Of a stretch of 64,000 nucleotides of DNA, positions 12,005 through 25,800 are shown one piece after another. The DNA lies in NCBI RefSeq assembly GCF_004011695.2, contig NC_082409.1, positions 2,332,323-2,396,322 of the forward strand. Direction: 5' to 3'. The notes beneath the pieces were generated by a model. It had not been told where the DNA came from, ran no database searches, and worked only from the letters and a program-made list of their open reading frames with translations. Source of the stretch: Ascochyta rabiei. Lineage: Eukaryota > Ascomycota > Dothideomycetes > Pleosporales > Didymellaceae. The position numbers and the translations under genes were made by a program. Within the stretch, counting starts at the first letter, position 1. Each line of letters begins with the position of its first letter.

Positions 12005-13785
12005 AATCTAAGATATAGATGTATTATGCTGTAACTTATAGTTATAGATATATTATTCTTTAACTTGCACGCAACTTATAGAGCTATAATCTAAGTTGTA
12101 GATATATTGTTCTTTAACTTGTACGTAACTTGTAGAGCTATAACCTAAGTTGTAGGTGTGTTGTTCTTTAACTTGTATATAACTTACAGAGCTATAATCT
12201 AAGTTATAGATATATTATTCTTTAACTTACACGTAACTTATAGAGCTATAACCTAAGTTGTAGATATATTGTTCTTTAACTTACACGCAACTTGTAGAGC
12301 TATAATCTAAGTTGTAGATATATTATTCTTTAACTTGCACGCAACTTGTAGAGCTACAATCTCAGTTATAGATATATTATTTTTTAACTTACACGTAACT
12401 TACAGAGCTATAATCTAAGTTATAGATATATTGTTGTTTAACTTACACGTAACTTACAGAGCTATAATCTAAGTTATAGATATATTGTTTTTTAACTTAT
12501 ATATAACTTGCAGAGCTATAAACTAAGTTATAGGTATATTGTTGTTTAACTTGTACGCAACTTACAGAGCTACAATGCAACTTACAGAGCTATAACCTAA
12601 GTTGTAAATATATTGTTCTTTAACTTACACGTAACTTACAGAGCTATAATTTAAGTTGTAGATATATTGTTTTTAAACTTACACGCAACTTACAGAGCTA
12701 TAATCTAAGTTGTAGATATATTATTCTTTAACTTGCACGCAACTTGTAGAGCTACAATCTAAGTTATAGATATATTATTTTTTAACTTACACGTAACTTA
12801 CAGAGCTATAATCTAAGTTATAGATATATTGTTCTTTAACTTACACGTAACTTACAGAGCTATAATCTAAGTTATAGATATATTGTTTTTTAACTTATAT
12901 ATAACTTGCAGAGCTATAAACTAAGTTATAGGTATATTGTTGTTTAACTTGTACGCAACTTACAGAGCTACAATGCAACTTACAGAGCTATAACCTAAGT
13001 TGTAAATATATTGTTCTTTAACTTACACGTAACTTACAGAGCTATAATTTAAGTTGTAGATATATTGTTTTTAAACTTACACGCAACTTACAGAGCTATA
13101 ATCTAAGTTGTAGATATATTGTTTTTTAACTTACACACAACTTGTAGAGCTATAACCTAAGTTGTAGATATATTGTTTTTTAACTTGTACGCAACTTACA
13201 GAGCTATAACCTAAGTTATAGGTGTATTGTTCTTTAACTTGTATGCAACTTATAGAGATATAATATAACTTACAGAGCTATAATCTAAGTTATAGATATA
13301 TTGTTCTTTAACTTACACGCAACTTACAGAGCTATAACCTAAGTTGTAGATATATTGTTCTTTAACTTACACGTAACTTATAGAGCTATAATCTAAGTTA
13401 TAGATATATTATTTTTTAACTTACACGTAACTTACAGAGCTATAATCTAAGTTAGAGATATATTGTTCTTTAACTTACACGCAACTTACAGAGCTATAAT
13501 CTAAGTTGTAGATATATTGTTTTTTAACTTATACGCAACTTGCAGAGCTATAATCTAAGTTATAGATATATTATTTTTTAACTTACACACAACTTATAGA
13601 GCTATAATCTAAGTTGTAGTTATATTATACTATAACTTAAACATAACTTAAACGTAACTCAAACGCAACTTGCAAAGCTATAATTTAAGTAGTAGTTGTA
13701 TCTTACTATAAGTTGAACAAAACTTACAGAGCTATAATCTAAGTTGTAGGTATAGTGCTGTTAGTAGGTGCTGCTACAGCACTAG
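12005..13785. repeat. 54-bp satellite array
   Basis: The motif CAACTTACAGAGCTATAATC followed by AAGTTGTAGATATATTGTTC recurs every 54 bases (for example 12071 and 12125) about 30 times. A block around GAGCTACAATGCAACTTACA occurs at about 12565 and again 398 bases later, so part of the array was duplicated as a larger unit. The tail (13630-13785) returns to sequence like the 186-bp unit (GTGCTGTTAGTAGGTGCTGC). Confidence 0.9.
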
Positions 13786-13799
13786 ACAGACAGTGCGCT

Positions 13800-16700
13800 A
13801 GGCTAAGAATATCTTTTTAGACGCTAAGCTGCGTCCTAAACACTCTGCTACATGCTACTAAGTAATAAGAAGCAACTACTAACCTACAGCATGTTAACAG
13901 GGAGACTAAGAAAATACTAGACTATTAAAGAGAAGGAATAAGCGCAGTAAGAGTATAGCTGCACCTGGCAATTACGTAAGAAAAGGTAGAACGACTCTAA
14001 GGCTACAATTAGCTTCTAAGTCTATGTACTGCAGCTGTTAGCTCTATGCATGCTAATACTGCTCCTAGAGCCTCTAGCTATAGAGAATAGCACAGAGGCT
14101 GTTTAAGCTATTTAGCAACCTAGTATAGGCAATAAATAACCTGCTAAAGACGCTAGCTAGACAGTTTAACGCTGTGGTAGACGCCTAAAGTACTAGAGCG
14201 CAGAAGCAGCAGCAACAGCAAAGAAAGAAAGTAACTACTAATATTACCTATGCTGACGCAACCTACGCTAGCAGGAGAAACTAGGCTACTCTACGTCTGT
14301 CTATTCTGTCTCTAGAGCGTATAGAGAGGAGAGCCTAAGACTAGCAAATAAAATCAGTAATATGCAGCCTATAGTGTCTAAGAAGCTGCGTGTTCTATTA
14401 AGCAAATATAAGACTTATTTACAAACCGCAGGGACAGCATATAAGCATTAGGAACTACAGTACCTATTACGCTAACGCCCTAGGCAGGTTAGATTAACAC
14501 AGAAAGCTAATGCTAGTACCCTAAACTAGTTTAGGTTTAAACTGTTTCTTTTGTATTAGACCTATTGCCTTGCTGGCTCCTAAACACCTTCTAAACTGTG
14601 TTCTAGATAAGCTAAGAACAACCATAACGTGTAATATACCTTAAGGAAGACTAAAAAAGTACTTAACTAATAAAGAAAGGGTAGAGGTAAGGTAGGAGAC
14701 TTACTGCGCATTAAAATTCCGCAGAAAGCAATAAGCAACTTGTCTTGACTTTGTCCCCTACGCACCTACACTCCCTAGAGTCCTAGCTGTTACTTAGCTA
14801 GGTATTAGTCTTTGTATTAGCTCTAATCTACTTATCCCTTGCAATCCTCTAGACAAATACAAAGACAGAGATAATAAAGAACCTCTTACTCTGCTTGCAG
14901 AAGACAAAAACAAGGCTGTAGAAGTTACTAGCTAGGTTTAAGTAAGCAACAGAGAACACGCATATAAGTAGGAAGAGTATAACAGGCGTTTTATACAATA
15001 GATAGAGGACGTAGACCTAAGGTCTACAGACATACTGCATAGGTTTTAGCATAATCTTAAGCATACTAATTAAGACGTAGAAGAAAACCTATATTAGTAA
15101 CTATTAAGCAGCCCTATAGAGAGTTTATTAAGCTAGGACTCTGCTAAAGAGCGTAGTAGTTTGCAGTGTTCTTTAGTATTATATATAGGAAGATAACTAT
15201 TAAGTAAGTATAGAATAGGTAAGCGCTTAGAAGCGTATGCAGCATAGGGCACCCCTTAAAGGCAGACGCCTTACTTACTACTATTGTCCTCCCCTTAATC
15301 TACAACCTGCAGCACGCCTTTTCCTGCGCTGCTGTCTAACAGCAACCACACTGCTATAACACTAGAAGGGCTAAATAAACTAAACCCTAAGATTAAACAG
15401 GCAGCATTACCTGCACAATTAACGCCTAGGGCTAATAGTCTAGCTATGCTGCCTACAGAGCGAACAGCGTATAAGCTTACAAGGCAACTGTAGAACTTCT
15501 AAGGCTGCATATATAAAGAGTATAAGGAGGTAGAGAGAAATTACTGTGCGCACTATAAGCAGCTAGATATGCACTCTATCTACAAGGGTCTTAAGCAGAT
15601 AACGCGCCTCCTTACTAGAGTACATAACAGAGGCAGACTACTTCTAGACGTTATTAGCAACCCTAAGATAATAGCAAAACAGTCTCCCCTGCCTAGAGGA
15701 CTTAACTTAAAGGCTGCGTTTAAGGGCATAAGCCTAGACGCCTGCCCTAAGGACGCTGGTACACGCAACAAGAACCTACCCTACAGCCTATGCCTAGAGC
15801 AGTACTACTACAGCAGTAACAAAGAGTATAGTATTAACGTAACGTTTAACATAGATAGCGTGTATTACTTTTCTAGCAGCCTAGCGTTTATGTAGTAGGG
15901 GATTAAGTAGTACCCCTAGGCGTATACCACCCTTAACCTAGACGCTAACATACACTTTAGCCTAACTGTTAGGGCATACAACGCTTATAACAAGCTAATA
16001 ACTATAATACTCCTACTACATAAGATCCTGCACTACTGCTTTAGCGCTGTTGTAGGTAGTATCTAGTTACTGCTTATATATGTCTTCTTCCCTAAGCTAC
16101 GTCTTAGGTTCTTGTATAAGCACAGTAACTTCCTTAGTAAGTAAGACTAGCAGCTCTAGCTAAACGCAGTGCTGCTCCCTACGCTAGATACGCTGGTGCC
16201 AGCTACTAGAATAAAGTACTACCCTTACTTAGAGGACATTACTGCTATAGACATTACTACGTTATCTAAAGAGGCCCTATAGAATAAGGACAGCTTATAA
16301 GAGCAGATCCTAATTTTTACGCCGCAGGCTAAACACCTTAACAGGCTGTAGACGTCTATCCTAGAGAGAATTGCTAAGGACCTAGGCCTAAGTTGCTTTA
16401 AGGGTGCTACGCTCTTTGTAAATGCTAAGAACACTAAGCTCGCCTATATAGAAGAGCTAGGCGTTAGTCTAGCAACTACCTACTAGGCGTGAGAGACAGC
16501 GTAGGATAAGGTTACTAACCTGTAGTTCTATAGCAGGAGCTGTACGTTTATTAACACAGCTAAGAAGGTGTTCTTAAGGGATTACGTGCTGCTGTATAAT
16601 ACTATTGTTGATAAATTTAAGGCAGAGACGTTTCTCTAGAAGTGCTGCTGCCTAGAGTTATACACGCGCATGTAAATAAAGCTTCTAGTAGACAGTAAGT

Positions 16701-18760
16701 AGGCTAGGAGTAGCCTGTAGGTAACAACGTACCTATAGGCCACTATGTAAGACTTAGTAGGCCTAACGCTAGCAACAAAACTGTGCAGACAGGAGAACAC
16801 AGATAGGCTAGTGTACTTACAGTTCTATAATACTATTAAGTAACTATTTAACATGTCTAAAGTACGTGTTTAACAACTAGGCAGTAGAGAACCTAGCGCT
16901 TAATCCTAGCTACGTCTGCTTACTGCAGCAGTAGGGTAGCAGTGTCTTATTTAATAAGAAGACCTGTATTACTTTGTATGTGCACAGTAAGAGGCGTACA
17001 GCTATTAATATCTAAGACAGCTAGCAGCAGTTATATAGGACACGTAAGGAGTATTATATATCCTTAGCTATAATAGACAAGATGTGTAACCTATAGGAGG
17101 AGTAGGACTATAAAGGCAAGGACAATACTAATAACGCTCTATTACTGCTTCTACACTACGTTGTCCCCTTATAGGAGCTGTTTAGGTTTATCTGCGCGTA
17201 GATAAATAAGTACTACATGCTGTTTAAGCACACGTTTGCTAACACAGGCAAGAACGTCTTGCTATAGGAGATAATTGTAATAGTTATTACGCTGCAGGCG
17301 CTGCAGTTCTGCTATAGCAGCAATATGCTAGCAAAGGAATTACTGCTGTTTAAGGACTACTAGGAGCAAACGTGTAGGGTAGATATTATAGTAAGAGAAG
17401 GGCTAAGAATGCAGTAGACTATAGCTAGCTACAGCCTTAGATAGTTCCTGCTAAAGTTTAACTAGGCGTCTAGGTAAGTTGCCTAGCTGTATAGTAATAA
17501 TATACTTATAGGTAACTTACTAATACACACTAAGTATAAGCGTAGGTAGAAGGCTATAAAGGACCTTAGCAACGTGTACACCTACTTCTACTAGGCAACT
17601 AGGTAGTTTACGCAGTACTAGGTAAGGGAGAACCCCCTATTACTTATAAGGTGGATAGAGTACCTCTTTACCCTTAACCTTAAGCAGTTTAACACTAATA
17701 TGTAGTTAGTAATGCTAGCGTTGCATAAGACACACCTAGAGCTGTTGTAAGCTACCCTAGAGTAGGATAGCTGTATACTGTTCTGCTACTGTAGTATACA
17801 TAGCATGTTCCTTAAGGACAGTATAAGAGCACTACTATACCTAGTTACTAGTAACAAGATGCGTATTACAAAGGTGGCTATACTGCTAGAATTCCTCTTC
17901 CTTAAGGACAACAGGGAGCGTAAGGTGTAGGGGAGCCTGCTGTACCACATTGTACTGCAGCAGAGCTTTAAGTTTATTAAGAGTTAGCTTAGCTACTAAA
18001 GAGTAAGCAAGTGGCTAGATAGCTACTTCTACCTTGTCCGCCTGACGCACTAGATCCTGCCCTACCCCTTAAGCAACGCGTTAATACAGTCTACTAAGAA
18101 GAACACTGCTAGAAGACAGACTAGGCAGATAATGTAGTTCTTGTCTGTCTTTGCCTACCCTATATATGTACAGAAGTAGTGCAGGAGGGTGCATAGGAAG
18201 TAACTAGTGCCTAGGGCGCTGTTACTAAAGGAGCCTTTGCTGCCTACGCAGCTGTCTACTATAGTCTACAGGCTTGTCTACAGAGCGTACAAAGTAGCAA
18301 GGAGAGGTACTATTACTAACTTATAGGACGCAGCAACGCTAATTAAGCAATGCAGAAACGTAGGGGTAATAATACTAGGCTAGGACAATAGTAAGGACTA
18401 CTAGGTTACAGGCTAGGTTAGTAAGAGCAAGATGCTAAACTTAGCTGTGTAGGAGGAGCACACCCCTTCTACACTGTTAATGCGCGCTAGGATATAGGGC
18501 TTAGGTTTAGACAAACTAGATGCGCTAATAGTTATGTTTACGTAGAAGTAAGGCACTATAGTAAAGAGAGGAGAGGTAGGCGCTAGAGCGGTTGCAGCTG
18601 CGAGCTTAGTAAGGTTAACACTGTTAGGGCAGTTACTGTTAATACTAGACATCTTTAGAGGGGTACAGCTGTAATGCAGCAATAGCGGCAGTATGTACTA
18701 GCTATCTAGGAGTACTTAAGGCTAGTAGAAACAGTCCTTACCCTATAGGTTTTTACAAAT
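13800..18760 (+). pseudogene. Long unidentified coding remnant, RIP-eroded
   Basis: Plus-strand frames can be followed for kilobases with stops that are almost all TAG or TAA at likely glutamine or tryptophan codons. The longest unbroken piece is 15569-15895 (108 codons, with LPRGLNLKAAFKGISLD). A frame from about 14700 to 16860, and another from about 16920 to 18760 (pieces such as VSKWLDSYFYLVRL and LGLDKLDALIVMF), suggest one protein of well over 1,000 residues, or two. I recognise no catalytic motif, zinc finger or membrane segment. It lies between the satellites and unit A, so it could be part of a larger subtelomeric unit. Function unknown; it could be another mobile-element protein. 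Confidence 0.5.
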
Positions 18761-18859
18761 AAAACTTTAGCGTATGCTTAGGCTACGTAGCTAGTTCCTC
18801 TGCTTTTTAAAAGCTTATTTCCCTACCCTAGTAACTTCCTGGAATTTAATACAACCTGT

Positions 18860-19345
18860 ACTGAAATACCTTACAGAAGCGTTGTAACCTACTAAAGCAT
18901 TGTAACATACTAAAACACTACAATTTACTAAATTACTGCAACTTACTGTATTACGTCTTACTAAAGCGCTATAACTTACTATGTTGCGTCTTACTAAAGC
19001 GCTGCAACTTACAGTAACTTACTGCGTTACAACATACTAAATTACTGCAACTTACTGTGTTACAACTTACTAATGTGCTGTAACTTACTAAAGCTTTGTA
19101 ACTTACTATGTTGCTACCTACTTAAGCGTTGTAAATTACAAAATGCAGAGTAGACACCTGCCTAACTAACGCAACACAGCGCACCTTAACTACCTAAGGA
19201 TACACATTAGGATAGTAACAATCCTAATATTAAATAAGAGGCGTACTAATTCCTATTACTACAGACCTAATACGTAGCTAGGTTAAACAGCTTAAGTAAC
19301 TACATCTAGCGCAACTACATCTAGCGCAACTACATCTAGCGCAGC
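18860..19345. repeat. Short tandem repeats: TAACTTACTAAAGCG-type and ACTACATCTAGCGCA
   Basis: From about 18860 to 19140 imperfect units built on TGTAACTTACTAAAGCGCTG recur. At 19300-19345 the 15-base unit ACTACATCTAGCGCA occurs three times in a row. No gene is visible between the coding remnant and unit A. Confidence 0.7.
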
Positions 19346-19459
19346 AGCATAGCTGTAGTAGAGGTCTAACTAGGCATACTAGTTAATAGCTGCTACGCGC
19401 TATTGTCTGTATTACTATCTTCTATATTACTGTTGTCTGTACTGCTCCTAGTGATTATA

Positions 19460-19484
19460 CGAACAAAGACAGTGTATTTGTTCA
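19460..19484. other. Recombination-site-like inverted repeat, unit A copy
   Basis: Copy of the 25-bp site at 51590-51614: arms CGAACAAA and TTTGTTCA around a 9-base spacer. The last base of the right arm is A instead of G, a RIP-type change. Confidence 0.4.
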
Positions 19485-19763
19485 CTTTGCCTATGTAAAT
19501 TTTAGCGTGAGCACAGACACTTAACTGTATTTGTTTGCTTTTTAAGCGTGAATTTATTTGCTGTTCCTAAAGTTAAATATTGCTGTAACGCTTGCAGAAC
19601 GTGTAGAAAGTGCGTTCTAATTATATGTTGAATTTGTAGAAGAATTAAGTATACAGTATATAAGCAGAATATAGTAGATGTTTTAATATTAATGTTTCTA
19701 ATATTATAGGGCAGTATTAATAAGGTATATAGCATAATGTTTAGAGTTAAGCGTAGGTAACAT

Positions 19764-20509
19764 CTACTCTACAGGATGGAACAATTTAAGTAAAGTTAGC
19801 TAATGTAACCGCAGAGCTAGTGTAGGACTCTTTAGCAAAGCATAACTTTACTCTCTAATACTGTTGTTAATGCTGTTGTTAGTTTTGTTATCTTTGCTGT
19901 CTTAAATCTCTTTAACCTCGTAGATGGTTGCTAGCGCCTCTGCCTTAATGCTTAGCGTCTTCTTCTCGTTAATAGGCCTGCCAGCAATTCCCTCTAGCCC
20001 TAACCAGCTTTTAAGTGCCTTGCTAGCTGCACAAATGTCTAGACACTCCTTCTTAAGTAGCTTAATCTAGACATACAGCTAGCCTACACAAAGGGTGCGT
20101 TCTATCTAGCAATTTATAATCTTATTATGTGGTATTAGGGTTAGAATGCCCTAGCCTAGCTCCTAACTAATAGAGTACTAGCGCATGGCTTGGCCTAACC
20201 ATCGTCTAAATACCTGCTTATCCTTCTTAGTAGCGTTAGGACTAACTAACTCTACTAGCGCTGCAACCGCCTCTGTGCAGATTTGTCCCTTTCTGTATTA
20301 ATTTTGCGTCCTGTTATTGCTAGATACAAGGTTGTTATGCTAGATCTGCGCTATCTTATTAGAGTATGCTTAACCTAGGAGAGCTAACGCCTATTAAGAC
20401 TTAATATAGACAGCTACTAGCTCTACTTTATAACATATACACATGTTCTAGGCAAAGTAGAAATCCCTGTCAGCATTGTTGCGCACACTTAGCAGCTGTA
20501 AGCACTTAG
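19764..20509 (-). pseudogene. Companion gene of TLH, C-terminal part (unit A)
   Basis: Minus-strand copy of the C-terminal half of the companion gene at 51894-53616, with many RIP stops. The C-terminal motif is still readable as LTLLKLFHPVE before the stop. The gene is split here by the chromovirus; its N-terminal part lies at 27299-28272. Confidence 0.75.
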
Positions 20510-20514
20510 CTCCT
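20510..20514. repeat. Target-site duplication CTCCT, left
   Basis: The five bases before the 5' LTR (CTCCT) are repeated directly after the 3' LTR at 27294-27298, as expected for integrase-mediated insertion. Confidence 0.9.
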
Positions 20515-21001
20515 TGTTACGATCCTGTGCCAGGGCACAGCACAAACATAAGTACCAGCCAACCAAGACCCCTAACTCCGCTCTAAAGGAACAAACAGTA
20601 GAGAAGGACAGAACAGATAGGGATGTCACGTGACTGCTCGTCAACGAGCATGACACACGTGACTGCTCGTTAACGAGCATGGTACGATACGCTTGTCTAC
20701 AAGCACCCTTATATATTTTATTAGACTAACTCTAGTTACTTATTAACAAGCACTGTATCTCCTAAGTATATAGTTAGTAGGAACACAACCCTTATAGTTT
20801 GTGTTTAACCTTATTAATTAAGTTTGTCTTTAGAATCTTAACCTGCTCTTAAACTAGACAGTCTACTCTGTACTATTTATTGCACCCTATCTTTATAAGC
20901 TTTGCTTAGTTAATAACCCTTACTAATCTAGTAACCGTACTTATCCCTAAGAACTAATAGAATTAGTGCTTACAGTCTTTAACTAAAGTACAACTTTAAC
21001 A
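20515..21001 (+). repeat. 5' LTR of chromovirus, 487 bp
   Basis: Begins TGTTAC and ends TTTAACA, with the TG...CA ends of LTRs. It has the same length as the 3' LTR (487) and differs from it almost only by transitions. It holds two CACGTGACTGCTCG motifs, each continuing into an inverted repeat (arms TGCTCGT and ACGAGCA) at 20635-20650 and 20664-20679; the second is a perfect 16-base palindrome. These could be binding sites in the U3 region. Confidence 0.92.
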
Positions 21002-21049
21002 TTTTAAACACCCCTAAGATAAGTACCTCTACAGGATCCCGTGCTACCC

Positions 21050-21960
21050 CTAGCAGCTCCAACATAGACGTTAACGTAGACCTACCAGTCTACACTTTAG
21101 GCATAAACGTTAACAACCCCAACCTTTACTACAGAGACCGCAGCAAGCTTAATAACTAGCTTATTTAATGGGACCTCTTCTTTACCTTCTAAGGCGAGAA
21201 GGTTCCTAAGATTAAACAAGTTGTCCTTGCAGCCAGCTACATGCGTGGCAAGGCGTTTTCCTGGATTAAGCCCTTTATACAGCAGTACCAAGCTAGCAAA
21301 GCCCTAGACAACGTAGACGTATAGATAAGAGACTTTAACCTATTTAAAGAAAAGATTAAGCCAATCTTTAGAGTCTCTAACGAACCACACATTGCCTGCT
21401 GCAACATTTAGAAGATTAAGCAGGACAAGTCAGCCGCTGACTACGCCGCGGAGTTTCAGCAGCTCGCTGCTAACACTGACTGGGACAATACCGCTCTAAT
21501 CACTATGTTCTAACAGGGATTAAAGCCTAAGGTTAAGGAGGAACTTATGCGCACCAGCGCGAGTACTAAAACCCTTAACAAGCTTATTAATACCGCTATT
21601 AACATTAATGTACGCCTCTACGAACTTCAGCAGGAACTTTAAGACAATCCTAGAGCACGCACTACCGTTATTGCTACCAACCAACCGCCACTAAGGAACC
21701 AATGGCGCAACAACCTAAACTGAGGACAACAAGGAGGCCGCAATCAGCCAAACACCAGTTGTTGCATCTACAGCAATACACAGAGTGGATACTACAGGCT
21801 AGAAGCAATGGACCTCTTAAACCTTAACAAAGGACCACCTAAGCGATGGAACGAGAAGCCTAGAGGGGGCAAGCAACCAGGAGGCAGCAAGGACTGCTAC
21901 AACTGTGGCAAACCAGGCCACTTTGCCAGGGACTGCTGGATAAACAAGGTTCACCGCTAG
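21050..21960 (+). pseudogene. Gag of chromovirus with CCHC knuckle
   Basis: The frame reads as a retrotransposon gag: ASYMRGKAFSWIKPF and ADYAAEFQQLAANTDW match the conserved capsid part. At 21895-21936 lies an intact CX2CX4HX4C zinc knuckle (CYNCGKPGHFARDC). Several TAG/TAA stops (for example at about 21150, 21320 and 21410) break it. In a living element it would form the particle and bind the RNA. Confidence 0.85.
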
Positions 21961-22899
21961 TTAAATGTACTTACCTGTGATTATAACAACACAGAAGCTA
22001 GTAAATAGGAAATTCTTACTAATAACATTGGACGACTGCTAGAAGACCCAGAGTCTGGTTTAGAGGACAATGACGACTGCATTGTACCTCCGATTTGTGT
22101 GGCAACACCTTACCAGGACGCCCAGGCAGGCAAGGAAACAGAAGACTACCAGCGCAAAATGGACAATCTACTAGACGCTCCAGAACAAGGATTCAGCAGT
22201 ACCAACACAAAGAAGGCACAAAAAGAAGAACGCTTGGCTAGACGACGCTAGAAGCGCGAAGACGAAGAAGCCTATCGCCAGATGTGTCAGGAACTCGTCA
22301 GCCCCATAGTAGGACCGCCGACCGGAGAGTTCACACCAGAACTCCAAGAACTCGTCCATCAATTTAGGAAAGAAATCAACGACAGAGAACAGTTCGCTAA
22401 CAACCTGGAAGAAGCTGAAGACCAGCTTTAGTGTAAGCGAGAGACATAGCTCAGCCTAGAACGTATGCAGAAGCAAAAAGAAGAGCTACTGCCAATTAGC
22501 CTACAACCACAGTACATCCTAGACTACTGAAACCTAAAACATGGCAACCTTACGTGGACAGCATGCACTAAAGACAGATGCAGGATCTACTACAACAAGA
22601 AGCTCAGTGCGGGATGGTTCCTAGCACGACAAGGCCTCTGTCGCAACCAATAGTACTAGTGCCACAACAACCTATGTGAACTTCATCTTATTAACAAGCG
22701 CCAGAAAGTACACTTTCCTGGCACAGATAACCCACAGGCCACGATACAAATACAGCTAGTAGTTAACAGGAGTTGCTACAACGCACACTGGCAGAACTGC
22801 CTTAACGCGGAATGCAGGAAGCACCGCAGCACTAAGGAATTCGAAGGGTTCGGTAATAAGGGGACTTTTTTAGGCCAGCGCCTATAAGCCCTAGGGATT

Positions 22900-25800
22900 G
22901 ATCCATTAATAGTATCAGGAACAATCACCTTATTAAGCTACCCATCAAACTAAATAGGAAAGCCATGACGGCACTCTTAGACTTAGGAGCACAAGCAAGT
23001 TACATATCCTAAACAGCAATGTAGCAAGCCAGACTCAGATTATATCGCAAGGAACATACTTACTCGCTCTAGGTAGCCAATAGAGAAGCAATGCTGGACG
23101 AACCGCTTATCGCGTTCGAAGTGATAGCGGCCCCCTTACAGATACAGGGGCATTACAAGGAAATAAACCTAGACGTCTTTGCAAAGGCCACGCACAACGT
23201 CATACTAGGACTTCCTTGGTTACAAAAGCACAACCTACAGATAGATTGGGCACAAGAAAGACTTTTGTTAGAAGGATGTAAATGCGGCACTAATGCATCC
23301 ACGCCTACGCAGCGCACGCAGCAGCTGGTAGATAAGAAGAAGATCAATAACATCTCTTCAACACATAAGACGCGCCAAGATAGAGCGGTCAACTCTGCAG
23401 ATACCAGACGCCTCATGGATCACAAAGTAAGAGTTAAGGAGAAAAAAAGTGCACCTCCTGCCATCCCTAACGTTTACCAACAATACGCAGCGATGTTTAA
23501 AGAAGAACTTACAGCAAAAGCCCTGCCAAAGCACAAACCCTAGGATTACAAGATCAAGCTCTAGGAAGGAAAGACACCGACTTTCGAAAGGCTATACCAG
23601 TTATTAGAAAAGGAACTTAAAGTACTCTAGGAGTACATTGCCAAGAACCTTAAGAAGGGATTTATTAGAAGATCAGAATTACCTGCAGGGTACCTAATCA
23701 TGTTCGTTCCTAAGAAGGATAGCAAACTACGACCTTGCATCAACTTTAGGAAGCTCAATAAAATCACCATTAAGAACCGCTACCCGCTCCCAAACATCAC
23801 AGAGTTGCAGGACCGGCTAGCAGGAGCTCAGTACTTCACAGCGTTAGACCTACAAGGCGCGTACAACCTCATACGCATAAAGGAAGGAGAAGAATAGAAA
23901 ACGGCATTCAGGACGCGATATGGACTCTACAAGTACCTAGTCATGCCGTTCAGTCTAACAAACGCACCAGCAACGTGCCAGGAGTTAATTAACAACGTCC
24001 TAAGAGCACATCTCAACAGAACTGTAGTGGCGTACCTAGACGATATCCTAGTGTATTTAAGGACACTAGAAGAGCACACGCAACACGTTACAGAAGTGCT
24101 AGAATGCCTAAAGCAGGCAGACCTACAACTTAAACCCAAAAAGTGCAAATAGCACAGAGAGGAAGTCGAATTCCTAGGGTACATTGTAGGGCGACATAGA
24201 GTCAAGATCAGTCCAACAAAAGTAGAAGTGGTCAAAACCTGGCAGACGCCAAAAACGGTCAAACAGATCCAGGAATTCCTAGGATTTGTCAACTTTAACC
24301 GACGCTTTATTAAGGATTACTCTAAGATCGCAATCCTGCTGACAAAGCTCACGCGGAAGGATACACCATTTAAGTGGGGAAAAGAACAAGACAATACGTT
24401 TAAGGCACTTAAGCAAGCCTGTATCGTACCTCCTACGTTAATTACGTTTTGCAGTGGCAAACTAATGCGCATGGAGACTAACGCCTCAGATCTCGCATTA
24501 GGCGCATGTATCACGCAAGAAAAGGATAGACTATAGCACCCTATCACATACTACTCACGCAAGTTCTTAGGACCAGAGGAACGCTACAATGTGCACAACA
24601 AAGAATTACTTGTAATTGTATCAGCCCTAGAACATTAGCAACCATACGCAGAAAGTTGCTTAGAACTTACCATCTACACTAACCACAAGAACCTGGTATA
24701 CTTCACCACAAGTAAAGTCTTAAATCAACGCCAAGTACGTTAGTCTGAGATGCTTAGATAATACAAATTCAGAATAGTATACACCCTAGGAAAAGACAAT
24801 AGTAGAGCCAATGCACTCAGTCAACAACACAACCTTGCTGGAGAAAAAACAATTAACCAGTTCGCGGTATTAGGAATCAACAACGATGGATCGCTAGGAC
24901 CATCGCAGCAGCTCAACAACATAATGCGGATCGAAATCGACCAGCGCATCACATCAGATGTACCAGAAGAACTTCAGGACAAAGTTATAGCTAATTACCA
25001 CAATAACCTGCTACATAGACACCCTGGAATTACACACACAATAGAACTTATTAAACAACACTACAAGTTCAGCAATATAAAGGACAAGGTCACTAAATAC
25101 ATAAAAAACTGTGTAGACTGCCAGCAAAACAAACATAGCACACACGCAAAATACAGAGAAATACAGGCAATAGAGCCGCCAACAGCACTATAGACAAACA
25201 TCACAATAGATTTCGTCACTTAGCTGCCTATCTCTAGAGACCCTGTCACTAGATACGGCTACGACTTAATCTTTGTTATAGTCGACAGATTCACCAAGTA
25301 CGCTAAAATGATACCTTTTTAACATAATTACACTGCAGAGCAGCTTGCACAAGTGTTTCTAGATTAACACATAAGGCATAACAGCATACCAGAATTAATC
25401 ATCAGCGACTAAGACAAGCTCTTCACGTTAAATTACTGGACCACGCTCTTGGCAGCTATTGGTACCAAGAGGAAACTCTCGACAGCCTATTATCCACAGA
25501 CGGATGGACAGACTAAAAGAACAAATCAGACCATAGAAACCTACCTAAGGATATACAGCAACCAGCAGCAAGACAACTAGGTCGCGCTGTTACCTATAGC
25601 ACAGATTGCTTACAACAACAAATTGTCTAAAGCAACAGGAGAATTACCATTCTTCCTGAACCACGGGATGCACCTAAATCTCTTTACCAGAAGTCTGGAC
25701 ACGCCAATTCAGACTAAATTAGCAATATCCTTAGTAGCAAGACTAAAGGAAGTACACGAAAAAGCACTAGAAAACATCAGTAAGGCTTAAGAACAAGCTA

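Noticed and set aside
10932..13785. CRISPR-like array
   Set aside because: Repeats follow without unique spacers and the organism is a eukaryote; these are satellites.
15580..15771. Minus-strand 63-codon frame
   Set aside because: It is the shadow of the plus-strand remnant 15569-15895, which is longer and continues on both sides.
21002..21060. tRNA primer-binding site after the 5' LTR
   Set aside because: No clear complement to a tRNA 3' end could be seen; RIP may have erased it, so I did not annotate one.
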